From the NCBI GenBank assembly GCA_015228695.1, contig JADGDA010000196.1:1-5143 (forward strand): a stretch of 5,143 nucleotides of DNA, in the 5' to 3' direction. Of this stretch, positions 1 through 5,143 are shown piece by piece. Position 1 is the stretch's first letter; the number at the start of each line of letters is the position of its first letter. The stretch is from Alphaproteobacteria bacterium (GTDB lineage: Bacteria > Pseudomonadota > Alphaproteobacteria > Rhodospirillales > Rhodospirillaceae). A model generated the notes under the pieces. It was not told where the DNA came from. It did no database searches and worked only from the letters and a program-made list of their open reading frames with translations. The position numbers and the translations under genes were made by a program.

Positions 1-90
1 GTGGCCGGGCTCGACCCGGCCACCCACGCCTCGCCATCCGGCCCGAGCCGGAAGGAGGCCCGTGGATGCGCGGGTCAAGCCCGCGCATGA
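1..90. repeat. Composite palindromic intergenic repeat, two hairpin arms
   Basis: Arm 1 (1-28) and arm 2 (61-88) are inverted copies: the reverse complement of 61-88 matches 1-28 at 21 of 28 positions. Each arm is itself a perfect 9-bp hairpin with a 5-base loop: 1-9 pairs with 15-23 (loop CTCGA), and 66-74 pairs with 80-88 (loop TCAAG). In three of the positions where the arms differ, the stem changes in compensation, so pairing is kept. The inverted similarity continues inward (CCTC at 29-32 against GAGG at 55-58). From general knowledge, elements of this form are dispersed in alphaproteobacterial intergenic DNA and give false peptides of the type 'DARVKPAHD', as this one does from the GTG at 62. 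The left end may extend beyond the window. Its function is unknown; a mobile non-autonomous element or a transcript-end structure are both possible. Confidence 0.75.
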
Positions 91-115
91 CGATCTTTGG
101 TTGTTGTGCTGGATA

Positions 116-143
116 TTGAATCTGCAAAAGCTAACTTTATTAT
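116..143 (+). promoter_or_regulatory. Putative sigma70-type promoter for the methyltransferase
   Basis: TTGAAT (116-121, 4/6 to TTGACA) and TATTAT (138-143, 5/6 to TATAAT) are separated by 16 bases, in the AT-rich stretch just after the palindromic repeat. The predicted transcript start, near 150, lies about 90 bases before the chosen ATG at 242. This supports a start downstream of the repeat rather than the GTG at 62. AT-rich DNA produces such matches by chance, so this is only a candidate. Confidence 0.3.
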
Positions 144-196
144 GCGGCTTGCGAAAAATTGCGGGGGCGCGCATTCCAACCTGCATTGGACAGGCG

Positions 197-212
197 GGCG
201 GGCCGTCCCGCC
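197..212 (+). other. Small GC hairpin in the methyltransferase leader
   Basis: GGCGGG (197-202) pairs perfectly with CCCGCC (207-212) around a 4-base loop, CCGT. It lies in the predicted 5' leader and ends 29 bases before the ATG at 242. No T-run follows, so it does not look like an intrinsic terminator. It may be a remnant of a GC-rich repeat or just a chance structure in GC-rich DNA. Confidence 0.3.
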
Positions 213-241
213 ACGAATATCGAGCACCCGGGAAAAACGCA

Positions 242-1090
242 ATGACCGGAAAAACTGGCTACAAGATCGAGCGGTTTATCGGCAACGGCGGCTCCGTTGA
301 CGAACAGACATCCGGGTTCGACACCGAACAGTGGGTTGCCGAATGCACACGGATTCTTCATGCGCATCACAATGTGCTCTACAAAGAACATAAGCTTATG
401 CGATACATTCACGAATTATCCGTTCTTGCTCGACATATATTGACTGAAAATAATAAATTAAGAATATTGGACATAGGCGGCGGCATCGGTCAGATCGCGG
501 CGGACTATATATCCCTTATCCCACAAGAGAAGTGGGGACTCATTACGTACCACATTGTCGATTCTGATATTAACAATAAGATATTCAAGTCTCTCGCATC
601 CATAGAAAATCTTGAGTTTACGGGGTTCCGCGCGAAGAATCCTTTGTATCACACCGACAGCGCCCTTTTTAATCGCCTTGACGACGTCAATGGAAACACC
701 TACGACATCATCATATGCAACTCAGTCATCCATTACATTAAAGATGTGGAAGCGTTTTTGAAAAACGTATCAATGATCGACTTCAATTTCTTGTTCATTG
801 GTAGAACCTGTTGCTCTCCCCACGCTCCATTCGGATGCATCCAGGACATTGGTGAGGCGGGAAAGGTCGCGATGTGGGTCGTCAACAAGGACAGGATCCT
901 GTCGACGTTGGCGAATTGCGGATTCAGGATGGTCCTGGAATATGTCGTCGCCGAGACGATGGACTATCCGGAGGACTGGCCGGAAGAATGCCGGGACGTC
1001 ACCGAGCACTGCTTTCTCTTCGCGCGCACGTCGGCCCGTATCAGTCCGGACGCACCAGCGCGTGACGTTTTTTCCCCGCCGAAATCTTGA
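242..1090 (+). CDS. SAM-dependent methyltransferase, TIGR04325-like, probably horizontally acquired
   Basis: The 282-residue product has a class I methyltransferase core. The glycine-rich SAM loop ILDIGGGIGQ lies at about 75-84 (DxGxGxG), an acidic VDSD at 106-109, the strand-4 stretch YDIIICNSVIHYI at 154-166, and a hydrophobic strand ending in GRT at 183-189. An N-terminal SGFD..QW segment (24-31) and the overall order recall the TIGR04325 family, often found near surface-polysaccharide genes; the substrate is unknown. I chose ATG 242, preceded by a weak GGGA eight bases upstream. The frame stays open back to a GTG at 62, but those 60 extra codons cover the palindromic repeat and the putative promoter and carry no family sequence. 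Base composition is foreign: 20/60 G+C at 421-480 and 21/60 at 541-600, with several ATA and AGA codons, rising to 35/60 at 841-900. The last 16 codons lie within the antisense 3' end of tyrS, after the family-like region ends near residue 262. No neighbour suggests a pathway. Confidence 0.78.
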   Translation: MTGKTGYKIERFIGNGGSVDEQTSGFDTEQWVAECTRILHAHHNVLYKEHKLMRYIHELSVLARHILTENNKLRILDIGGGIGQIAADYISLIPQEKWGLITYHIVDSDINNKIFKSLASIENLEFTGFRAKNPLYHTDSALFNRLDDVNGNTYDIIICNSVIHYIKDVEAFLKNVSMIDFNFLFIGRTCCSPHAPFGCIQDIGEAGKVAMWVVNKDRILSTLANCGFRMVLEYVVAETMDYPEDWPEECRDVTEHCFLFARTSARISPDAPARDVFSPPKS

Positions 1091-2291
1091 TCAGTCCGCC
1101 TTCGAGGTCGGCCTCGGAGAGAACGCGGCCCTCGTCGGCGACCGGGCGGTCGTTGACGCGGACGCCTCCGCCCTTGATCATCCGCCGCGCCTCCCCGTTG
1201 GACGGCACCAGCCCGGCCCGGCGCATGGCGTCCAGCAGCCCGACTCCCTGGGCAAGCTCGGACCGGGGCACCGTGATGGAGGGGAGCGCCTCGCCCGTCG
1301 TCCTCTCCTCGAAGGTGCGGCGGGCCGTCTCGGCGGCGGCGGCGGCGGCCTCCTCGCCGTGGGCGAGACGGGTGGCCTCGTTGGCGAGCACCTTCTTCGC
1401 CTCGTTGATGCCGGCTCCGCCCAGACGCTCCAGGCGTTCCACCTCCTCCAGCGGCAGGGTGGTGAACAGCCGCAGGAACCGGCCGACGTCGCCGTCCTCG
1501 GTGTTGCGCCAGAACTGCCAGTACTCGTAGGCGCCGAGGCGTTCCGCGTTCAGCCAGATGGCCCCCGCCGCCGACTTGCCCATCTTGGCGCCCGAGGCGG
1601 TGGTGATCAGCGGCGAGGTGAGGCCGAAAGTCTCCCGGCCGATGACCCGGCGGGTCAGGTCGATGCCGTTGACGATGTTGCCCCATTGATCCGACCCGCC
1701 CAGTTGCAGGCGGCAGTCGTGGCGGCGGGCCAGTTCGAGGAAGTCGTAGCCCTGCAACACCATGTAATTGAATTCCAGGAAGGACAGCGGTTGTTCCCGG
1801 TCGAGCCTGAGCCTGACCGAATCGAACGTCAGCATCCGGTTGACCGAAAAATGGCGGCCATAGTCGCGAAGGAACGCGATGTAGTTCAGATGGTCCAGCC
1901 AGTCGGCGTTGTTGACCATGACGGCGTCCGTCGCCCCCTCGCCGAAGGTCAGGAAGCGGGAGAAGATGTTCCGGATACCCTCCATGTTGCGGGCGATTCC
2001 CGCGTCGTCCAGCAGGGCGCGCGCTTCGTCCTTGCCGGAAGGGTCCCCCACCTTGGTGGTCCCCCCCCCCATCAGGACGATGGGCTTGTGCCCGGTTTTC
2101 TGCAACCAGGACAGCAGCATGATCTGGATCAAGCTGCCCACGTGCAGGCTGTCCGCCGTGCAGTCGAAGCCGATGTAGCCGACCACGGGGCCGGAGGCCA
2201 TGGCCGCGTCCAGAGCGTCGAGGTCCGTGCACTGGTGCACATAGCCGCGCGCCGAAATCGTGCGCAGAAAATCGCTCCGAAGGTGGGTCAT
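1041..2291 (-). CDS. tyrS: Tyrosyl-tRNA synthetase
   Basis: This cytoplasmic class I aminoacyl-tRNA synthetase (EC 6.1.1.1) charges tRNA-Tyr using tyrosine and ATP. The 416-residue product shows the full bacterial set: the Rossmann entry GFDCTADSLHVGS with the HIGH-equivalent HVGS at about 50-53, the family stretch GGGTTKVGDPSGK at 75-87, the tyrosine-site region FNYMVLQGYDF at 174-184, GSDQWGN at 199-205, and KMGKS, the KMSKS-equivalent, at 236-240. An Ala-rich linker (315-320) leads to a C-terminal S4-type RNA-binding domain (about 350-408, including RRMIKGGGVRVND). The length is normal for the family. The ATG at 2291 is preferred over the in-frame TTG two codons upstream (2297), because CGGA lies seven bases before the ATG and overlaps the TTG region too closely to serve it. 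The gene is divergent from anmK. Its 3' end overlaps the convergent methyltransferase by 50 bases, but its own C-terminus (KKRHALVRPD) looks intact. No terminator hairpin with a U-run is visible downstream. Confidence 0.98.
   Translation of the reverse strand: MTHLRSDFLRTISARGYVHQCTDLDALDAAMASGPVVGYIGFDCTADSLHVGSLIQIMLLSWLQKTGHKPIVLMGGGTTKVGDPSGKDEARALLDDAGIARNMEGIRNIFSRFLTFGEGATDAVMVNNADWLDHLNYIAFLRDYGRHFSVNRMLTFDSVRLRLDREQPLSFLEFNYMVLQGYDFLELARRHDCRLQLGGSDQWGNIVNGIDLTRRVIGRETFGLTSPLITTASGAKMGKSAAGAIWLNAERLGAYEYWQFWRNTEDGDVGRFLRLFTTLPLEEVERLERLGGAGINEAKKVLANEATRLAHGEEAAAAAAETARRTFEERTTGEALPSITVPRSELAQGVGLLDAMRRAGLVPSNGEARRMIKGGGVRVNDRPVADEGRVLSEADLEGGLIKISAGKKRHALVRPD
1331..1350. repeat. (CGG)6 triplet tract inside tyrS
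   Basis: Six CGG units on the plus strand read as GCC codons on the minus strand, giving six alanines (residues 315-320) in the linker between the catalytic core and the S4 domain of TyrRS. Length changes here would stay in frame, and a flexible linker is likely to tolerate them. Confidence 0.8.
2061..2070. repeat. C10 homopolymer inside tyrS
   Basis: Ten consecutive C on the plus strand are G10 in the tyrS sense strand. They encode the end of Met74 and Gly75-77 in the conserved GGGTTKVGDPSGK region. A one-base slip here would truncate an essential enzyme. The frame is intact as given. Confidence 0.9.
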
Positions 2292-2326
2292 GGACAAATC
2301 CGGGCAAGGGGCGTGGGGAAAGTCCC

Positions 2327-2347
2327 GGAATTTATAGTGACAATTCC
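2327..2347. promoter_or_regulatory. Dyad GGAATT-N9-AATTCC in the tyrS/anmK promoter region
   Basis: GGAATT (2327-2332) and AATTCC (2342-2347) form a perfect 6-bp dyad with a 9-base spacer, overlapping the predicted tyrS -10 box. A further AATTCC occurs at 2364-2369. The spacing suits a dimeric repressor site, but such a short dyad may be chance and I recognise no known operator. Confidence 0.2.
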
Positions 2348-2358
2348 CCGCGCATCAA
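2331..2358 (-). promoter_or_regulatory. Putative sigma70-type promoter of tyrS
   Basis: Read on the minus strand, TTGATG (2358-2353, 4/6 to TTGACA) and TATAAA (2336-2331, 5/6 to TATAAT) are separated by 16 bases. The -10 box ends 39 bases before the tyrS ATG, leaving a predicted leader of about 30 bases, too short for an attenuator or T-box. The site lies in the only AT-rich patch of the 106-bp divergent region. No equally good plus-strand promoter for anmK is visible; the best fragment is GTGACA at 2337-2342, without a convincing -10 partner. Confidence 0.4.
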
Positions 2359-2389
2359 TGATGAATTCCGAAGGAACCGCCGATTCCCG

Positions 2390-2394
2390 AGGAG
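2390..2394 (+). promoter_or_regulatory. Closely spaced Shine-Dalgarno of anmK
   Basis: AGGAG (2390-2394) stands only three bases before the ATG at 2398, closer than the usual five to nine. A second purine block, AAGGAA (2371-2376), is 21 bases away, which is too far. No alternative in-frame ATG, GTG or TTG fits better: the next in-frame ATG lies inside the conserved GLMSGTSLDG motif. Translation initiation may therefore be inefficient. Confidence 0.5.
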
Positions 2395-2397
2395 CGC

Positions 2398-3570
2398 ATG
2401 CCCCCCCCAGCCCCCCGCCCCCTCCGCGCCATTGGACTGATGAGCGGCACCTCCCTCGACGGGATCGACATCGCCGTGATCGAAAGCGACGGCATCGCCA
2501 TCGCGGCCTTCGGACCCGCTTTCACCCTCCCCTATGACGACGCCATGCGGCTGCGCCTGCGCGCCGTTCTTGCCGGAACGGCCCCGGTCCTACAGGTGGA
2601 GCACGAATTGACCCTGCTCCATGCTCAGGCCGTGCGGACGCTCCTGGAGCGAGCCGGGCTGGAGGCGTCGCAGGTGGACGTGATCGGATTCCACGGCCAG
2701 ACCGTCCTGCACCGCCCGGACATCGGCCTGACCTGGCAGATCGGCAACGGCCACCTGCTGGCGCGGGAGACCGGAATCGACGTGGCTTGCGATTTCCGCG
2801 CCGCCGACGTGGCGGCGGGGGGAGAGGGGGCTCCCCTGGTGCCGGTCTTCCACGGGGCGCTGGCGGCCCGGCTCGGCCGGTCGCGGTCCGGCCCCCTCGC
2901 GGTGCTCAACCTGGGCGGGGTGGGCAACGTGACCTGGATCGGGAAACCCCAGCCGAGTCATGGGCCGGATCACGGAGACGACGCCCTGATCGCCTTCGAC
3001 ACCGGCCCCGGCAATGCCCTGATCGACGACTGGGTGGCGCGGCGCGGCGGACGGCCCTTCGACCGCGACGGCGCGCTCGCCCTGGCCGGGACGGTGAACG
3101 CGGAGGTGCTTCGCGGGCTGGCCGACAATGCCTATTTTTCCAGGCCCCCTCCGAAATCCCTCGACAGAAACGACTTCCGCCTCGGGCCGGAGGGGGAGGG
3201 CCTGAGCGTCGAGGACGGCGCGGCGACCCTGGCCGCCTTCACGGCGCTGGCGGCGGCCAGGGCCCTCGACCACATGCCCGAGCCCCCGGAGCGGTGGCTG
3301 GTCTGCGGCGGGGGACGCCGCAATCCCGCGATCATGGGCGAGCTGCGCGCCCGCCTCGGCGTCCCGGTCGACCCGGTCGAGGCGGTCGGCTGGAACGGCG
3401 ACGCCCTGGAGGCCCAGGCCTTCGCCTACCTGGCCATCCGCAGCCTGCGCGGCCTGCCGCTCACCTATCCGCGCACCACCGGCGCCCCCGCCCCGCTTCC
3501 GGGCGGCGTGTTCTTCGCGGCGGGGAAAATTCCGCAACGGAAACGTGACCGCTCCGGCTGCGTCTGCTAA
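2398..3570 (+). CDS. anmK: Anhydro-N-acetylmuramic acid kinase
   Basis: AnmK (EC 2.7.1.170) is a cytoplasmic enzyme of peptidoglycan recycling that uses ATP to cleave and phosphorylate 1,6-anhydro-MurNAc to MurNAc-6-phosphate. The 390-residue product has the ASKHA-fold landmarks of the family in order: phosphate-1 loop GLMSGTSLDGID at 13-24, GFHGQTVLHRP at 97-107, TWQIGNGHLLA at 112-122, DFRAADVAAGGEGAPLVP at 132-149, phosphate-2 loop LNLGGVGNVT at 170-179, DTGPGN at 201-206 whose Asp201 is the expected catalytic base, the nucleotide-site motif VCGGGRRN at 302-309, and the late NGDALEAQAFAYLA at 333-346. Length is close to the usual 370-390. After the family end near GGVFF (369-373), a basic tail ends in CVC. 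A C8 run directly follows the start codon. The gene is divergent from tyrS and 36 bp upstream of pgi on the same strand, so co-transcription is likely. Confidence 0.97.
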   Translation: MPPPAPRPLRAIGLMSGTSLDGIDIAVIESDGIAIAAFGPAFTLPYDDAMRLRLRAVLAGTAPVLQVEHELTLLHAQAVRTLLERAGLEASQVDVIGFHGQTVLHRPDIGLTWQIGNGHLLARETGIDVACDFRAADVAAGGEGAPLVPVFHGALAARLGRSRSGPLAVLNLGGVGNVTWIGKPQPSHGPDHGDDALIAFDTGPGNALIDDWVARRGGRPFDRDGALALAGTVNAEVLRGLADNAYFSRPPPKSLDRNDFRLGPEGEGLSVEDGAATLAAFTALAAARALDHMPEPPERWLVCGGGRRNPAIMGELRARLGVPVDPVEAVGWNGDALEAQAFAYLAIRSLRGLPLTYPRTTGAPAPLPGGVFFAAGKIPQRKRDRSGCVC

Positions 3571-3606
3571 AACCCTGCGACCCGTCGATTTCGGAGAGAT
3601 TGATTC

Positions 3607-5143
3607 ATGGCATCGCTGACCCAGACCCCCGCGTGGAAGGCCCTCAAGACCCATTACGAGTCCGTCAAGGCCGTACACATGCGCGAGATGTTCGCGCAGG
3701 ACCCCAAACGCTTCGAGTCCTTCTCGGCCCGCCTCGGCGACATCTTGCTGGACTACTCGAAGAACCGGATCACCGCCGAGACCCTGCGTCTTCTGCTGCA
3801 ACTCGCCCGCGAGCGCGACGTGGAGGGCTGGCGCGACCGCATGTTCTCCGGCGAGGTCATCAACACCACGGAAGGCCGCGCGGTTCTGCACGTCGCCCTG
3901 CGCAACCGTTCCAACCGCCCGATCCGGGTGGGCGGAGAGGACGTGATGCCAAGGGTCAACGCCGTGCTGGCCAAGATGAAGGGCTTTTGCGAGGCGGTGC
4001 GGAGCGGGGCCTGGAAGGGCGCCACCGGCCAGCGCATCACCGATATCGTCAACATCGGCATCGGCGGCTCGGACCTGGGGCCGGTGATGATCTCCGAGGC
4101 CCTGAGGCCCTACCACCATCCGGAGATCCGGCCCCACTTCGTCTCCAACGTGGACGGCACCCACATCGCCGAGACCTGCAAGAAACTGAACCCGGAAACC
4201 ACCCTGTTCATCGTCGCCTCGAAGACCTTCACCACCCAGGAAACCCTCACCAACGCCAAGAGCGCGCGCTCCTGGCTGGTGGAGAAGCTGGGCGATGCCG
4301 CCGTGGCCAGGCACTTTGTCGCCCTGTCCACCAACGCCAAGGCGGTAGCCGCCTTCGGCATCGACACCGACAACATGTTCGAGTTCTGGGACTGGGTCGG
4401 CGGACGCTATTCCCTGTGGTCGGCCATCGGGCTGCCGGTGGCGGTGACCATCGGTTTCGACAGGTTCGAGGAACTGCTCGCCGGCGCCCACGCCATGGAC
4501 GAGCATTTCCGCACCGCCCCGCTCGAATCGAACATCCCCGTCCTTCTCGGCTTGATCGGGGTCTGGTACGTGAATTTCTTCGGCTCCGAGTCCTATGCGG
4601 TGCTGCCCTATGACCAGTACCTGCACCGCCTCCCCGCCTATCTGGAGCAGGCGGACATGGAGAGCAACGGCAAGCGGGTCACCCGCGACGGGGAGGAGGT
4701 GGATTACGCCACCGGCCCGGTGCTGTTCGGCGAGCCCGGCACCAATGGCCAGCACTCGTTCTATCAGTTGATCCATCAGGGGACCCGCCTGATTCCCTGC
4801 GACTTCATCGCCCCGGCCAACAGCCAGAACCCCCTGGGCGAGCACCACGCGATCCTGCTGTCCAACGTGTTCGCCCAGACGGAAGCCCTGATGCGCGGCA
4901 AGACCCGCGACGAAGCCCGCGCCGAGTTGGAGGGACAGGGGGTGAAGGGGGCGGAACTGGAAGCCCTGCTGCCGCACAAGGTCTTCCCCGGCAACCGTCC
5001 GACCAACAGCCTGCTGGTGCGCCGGATCGATCCCCATACCCTCGGGGCCCTGGTCGCCATGTACGAGCACAAGATCTTCGTGCAAGGCATGGTGTGGGGG
5101 GTGAACCCCTATGACCAGTGGGGTGTGGAACTGGGCAAGCAAC
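3607..5143 (+). CDS. pgi: Glucose-6-phosphate isomerase, 3' end cut by the window
   Basis: Pgi (EC 5.3.1.9) interconverts glucose-6-phosphate and fructose-6-phosphate in the cytoplasm. The frame starts at ATG 3607, eight bases after a good GGAGAG (3593-3598), and stays open to the window edge: 512 codons, against about 549 in E. coli, so roughly 35 residues are missing. Substrate-binding NIGIGGSDLGP lies at 149-159 and the phosphate site SKTFTTQET at 205-213. PGI signature 1 (DWVGGRYSLWSAIG) lies at 262-275, and signature 2 (GMVWGVNPYDQWGVELGK) ends at 511. The three catalytic residues are present: Glu352 in MESNGK, His383 in NGQH and Lys511 in ELGK. The 352-511 spacing of 159 equals that of Glu355 and Lys514 in the E. 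coli enzyme. The gene follows anmK by 36 bp with no terminator between, which suggests one transcript. Codons are strongly G/C-ending, typical of the genome. Confidence 0.98.
   Translation, partial: MASLTQTPAWKALKTHYESVKAVHMREMFAQDPKRFESFSARLGDILLDYSKNRITAETLRLLLQLARERDVEGWRDRMFSGEVINTTEGRAVLHVALRNRSNRPIRVGGEDVMPRVNAVLAKMKGFCEAVRSGAWKGATGQRITDIVNIGIGGSDLGPVMISEALRPYHHPEIRPHFVSNVDGTHIAETCKKLNPETTLFIVASKTFTTQETLTNAKSARSWLVEKLGDAAVARHFVALSTNAKAVAAFGIDTDNMFEFWDWVGGRYSLWSAIGLPVAVTIGFDRFEELLAGAHAMDEHFRTAPLESNIPVLLGLIGVWYVNFFGSESYAVLPYDQYLHRLPAYLEQADMESNGKRVTRDGEEVDYATGPVLFGEPGTNGQHSFYQLIHQGTRLIPCDFIAPANSQNPLGEHHAILLSNVFAQTEALMRGKTRDEARAELEGQGVKGAELEALLPHKVFPGNRPTNSLLVRRIDPHTLGALVAMYEHKIFVQGMVWGVNPYDQWGVELGKQ

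Noticed and set aside
62..241. N-terminal extension of the methyltransferase starting at GTG 62
   Set aside because: Its first residues come from a hairpin arm of the palindromic repeat and it spans the putative promoter. It has no family-like sequence and no ribosome site suited to the GTG.
1021..1075. Possible intrinsic terminator after the methyltransferase (T6 at 1068-1073)
   Set aside because: The T-run is the antisense of the tyrS lysine codons, only a 5-bp stem (CGCGC/GCGCG) with a long loop precedes it, and it lies upstream of the methyltransferase stop.
2337..2366. Plus-strand promoter for anmK (GTGACA with ATGAAT)
   Set aside because: The -10 candidate matches TATAAT at only three of six positions with an 18-base spacer, which is too weak to annotate.
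798..2537. Long plus-strand open frame (579 codons) across tyrS
   Set aside because: It is antisense to a clearly identified tyrS and runs into the start of anmK. The product is low-complexity, rich in Arg, Gly and Pro, with no domain. High GC explains the lack of stops.
2787..3548. Plus-strand open frame of 253 codons inside anmK
   Set aside because: It is an out-of-frame, Arg/Gly/Pro-rich shadow of anmK with no motif.
3600..4613. Plus-strand open frame of 337 codons beginning at 3600
   Set aside because: It is a shifted frame of pgi. The pgi frame from 3607 has both PGI signatures and all catalytic residues.
2590..5142. Very long minus-strand open frame (850 codons) antisense to anmK and pgi
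   Set aside because: Both plus-strand genes carry complete family motifs and the antisense product is compositionally biased with no recognisable domain. GC-rich genes with strong third-position bias commonly leave such frames open.

Overview
The window is mostly high-GC DNA with codon-position bias typical of a GC-rich proteobacterium (one 60-base sample inside tyrS, 1201-1260, is 46/60 G+C). Three housekeeping genes of proteobacterial type, the divergent tyrS/anmK arrangement, and a composite palindromic repeat at the left edge (the kind that yields spurious 'DxRVKPAHD' reading frames) suggest an alphaproteobacterium, probably of the Rhodospirillales. The lineage is inferred; no rRNA or lineage-defining gene is present.

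Layout, left to right. (1) 1-90: a composite inverted repeat with a 9-bp hairpin in each arm. (2) 91-241: AT-richer leader DNA with a plausible sigma70-type promoter and a small GC hairpin. (3) 242-1090, plus strand: a SAM-dependent methyltransferase resembling the TIGR04325 family. Its 5' two-thirds are strikingly AT-rich (about 33-35% G+C in sampled 60-base blocks), so it looks like acquired DNA. Its last 50 bases run into the 3' end of the next gene on the opposite strand. (4) 1041-2291, minus strand: tyrosyl-tRNA synthetase, complete. (5) 2292-2397: a 106-bp divergent promoter region. (6) 2398-3570, plus strand: anhydro-N-acetylmuramic acid kinase, complete. (7) 3607-5143, plus strand: glucose-6-phosphate isomerase, cut off by the right window edge with about 512 codons visible. 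It is a real gene although it has no stop codon in the window.

How the genes relate. anmK and pgi are co-directional with a 36-bp gap and probably share a transcript. AnmK returns cell-wall-derived anhydro-MurNAc to MurNAc-6-phosphate. That compound can flow through the amino-sugar pathway to fructose-6-phosphate, which Pgi interconverts with glucose-6-phosphate. tyrS is divergent from this pair and has its own promoter. The methyltransferase shows no functional link to these genes and looks like a lone insertion downstream of tyrS.

I see no CRISPR array, transposase, phage gene, toxin-antitoxin pair or tRNA. The part that departs from the ordinary is the left 1.1 kb: the palindromic repeat, the AT-rich methyltransferase and its convergent overlap with tyrS. 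I do not find evidence for a new multi-gene system.
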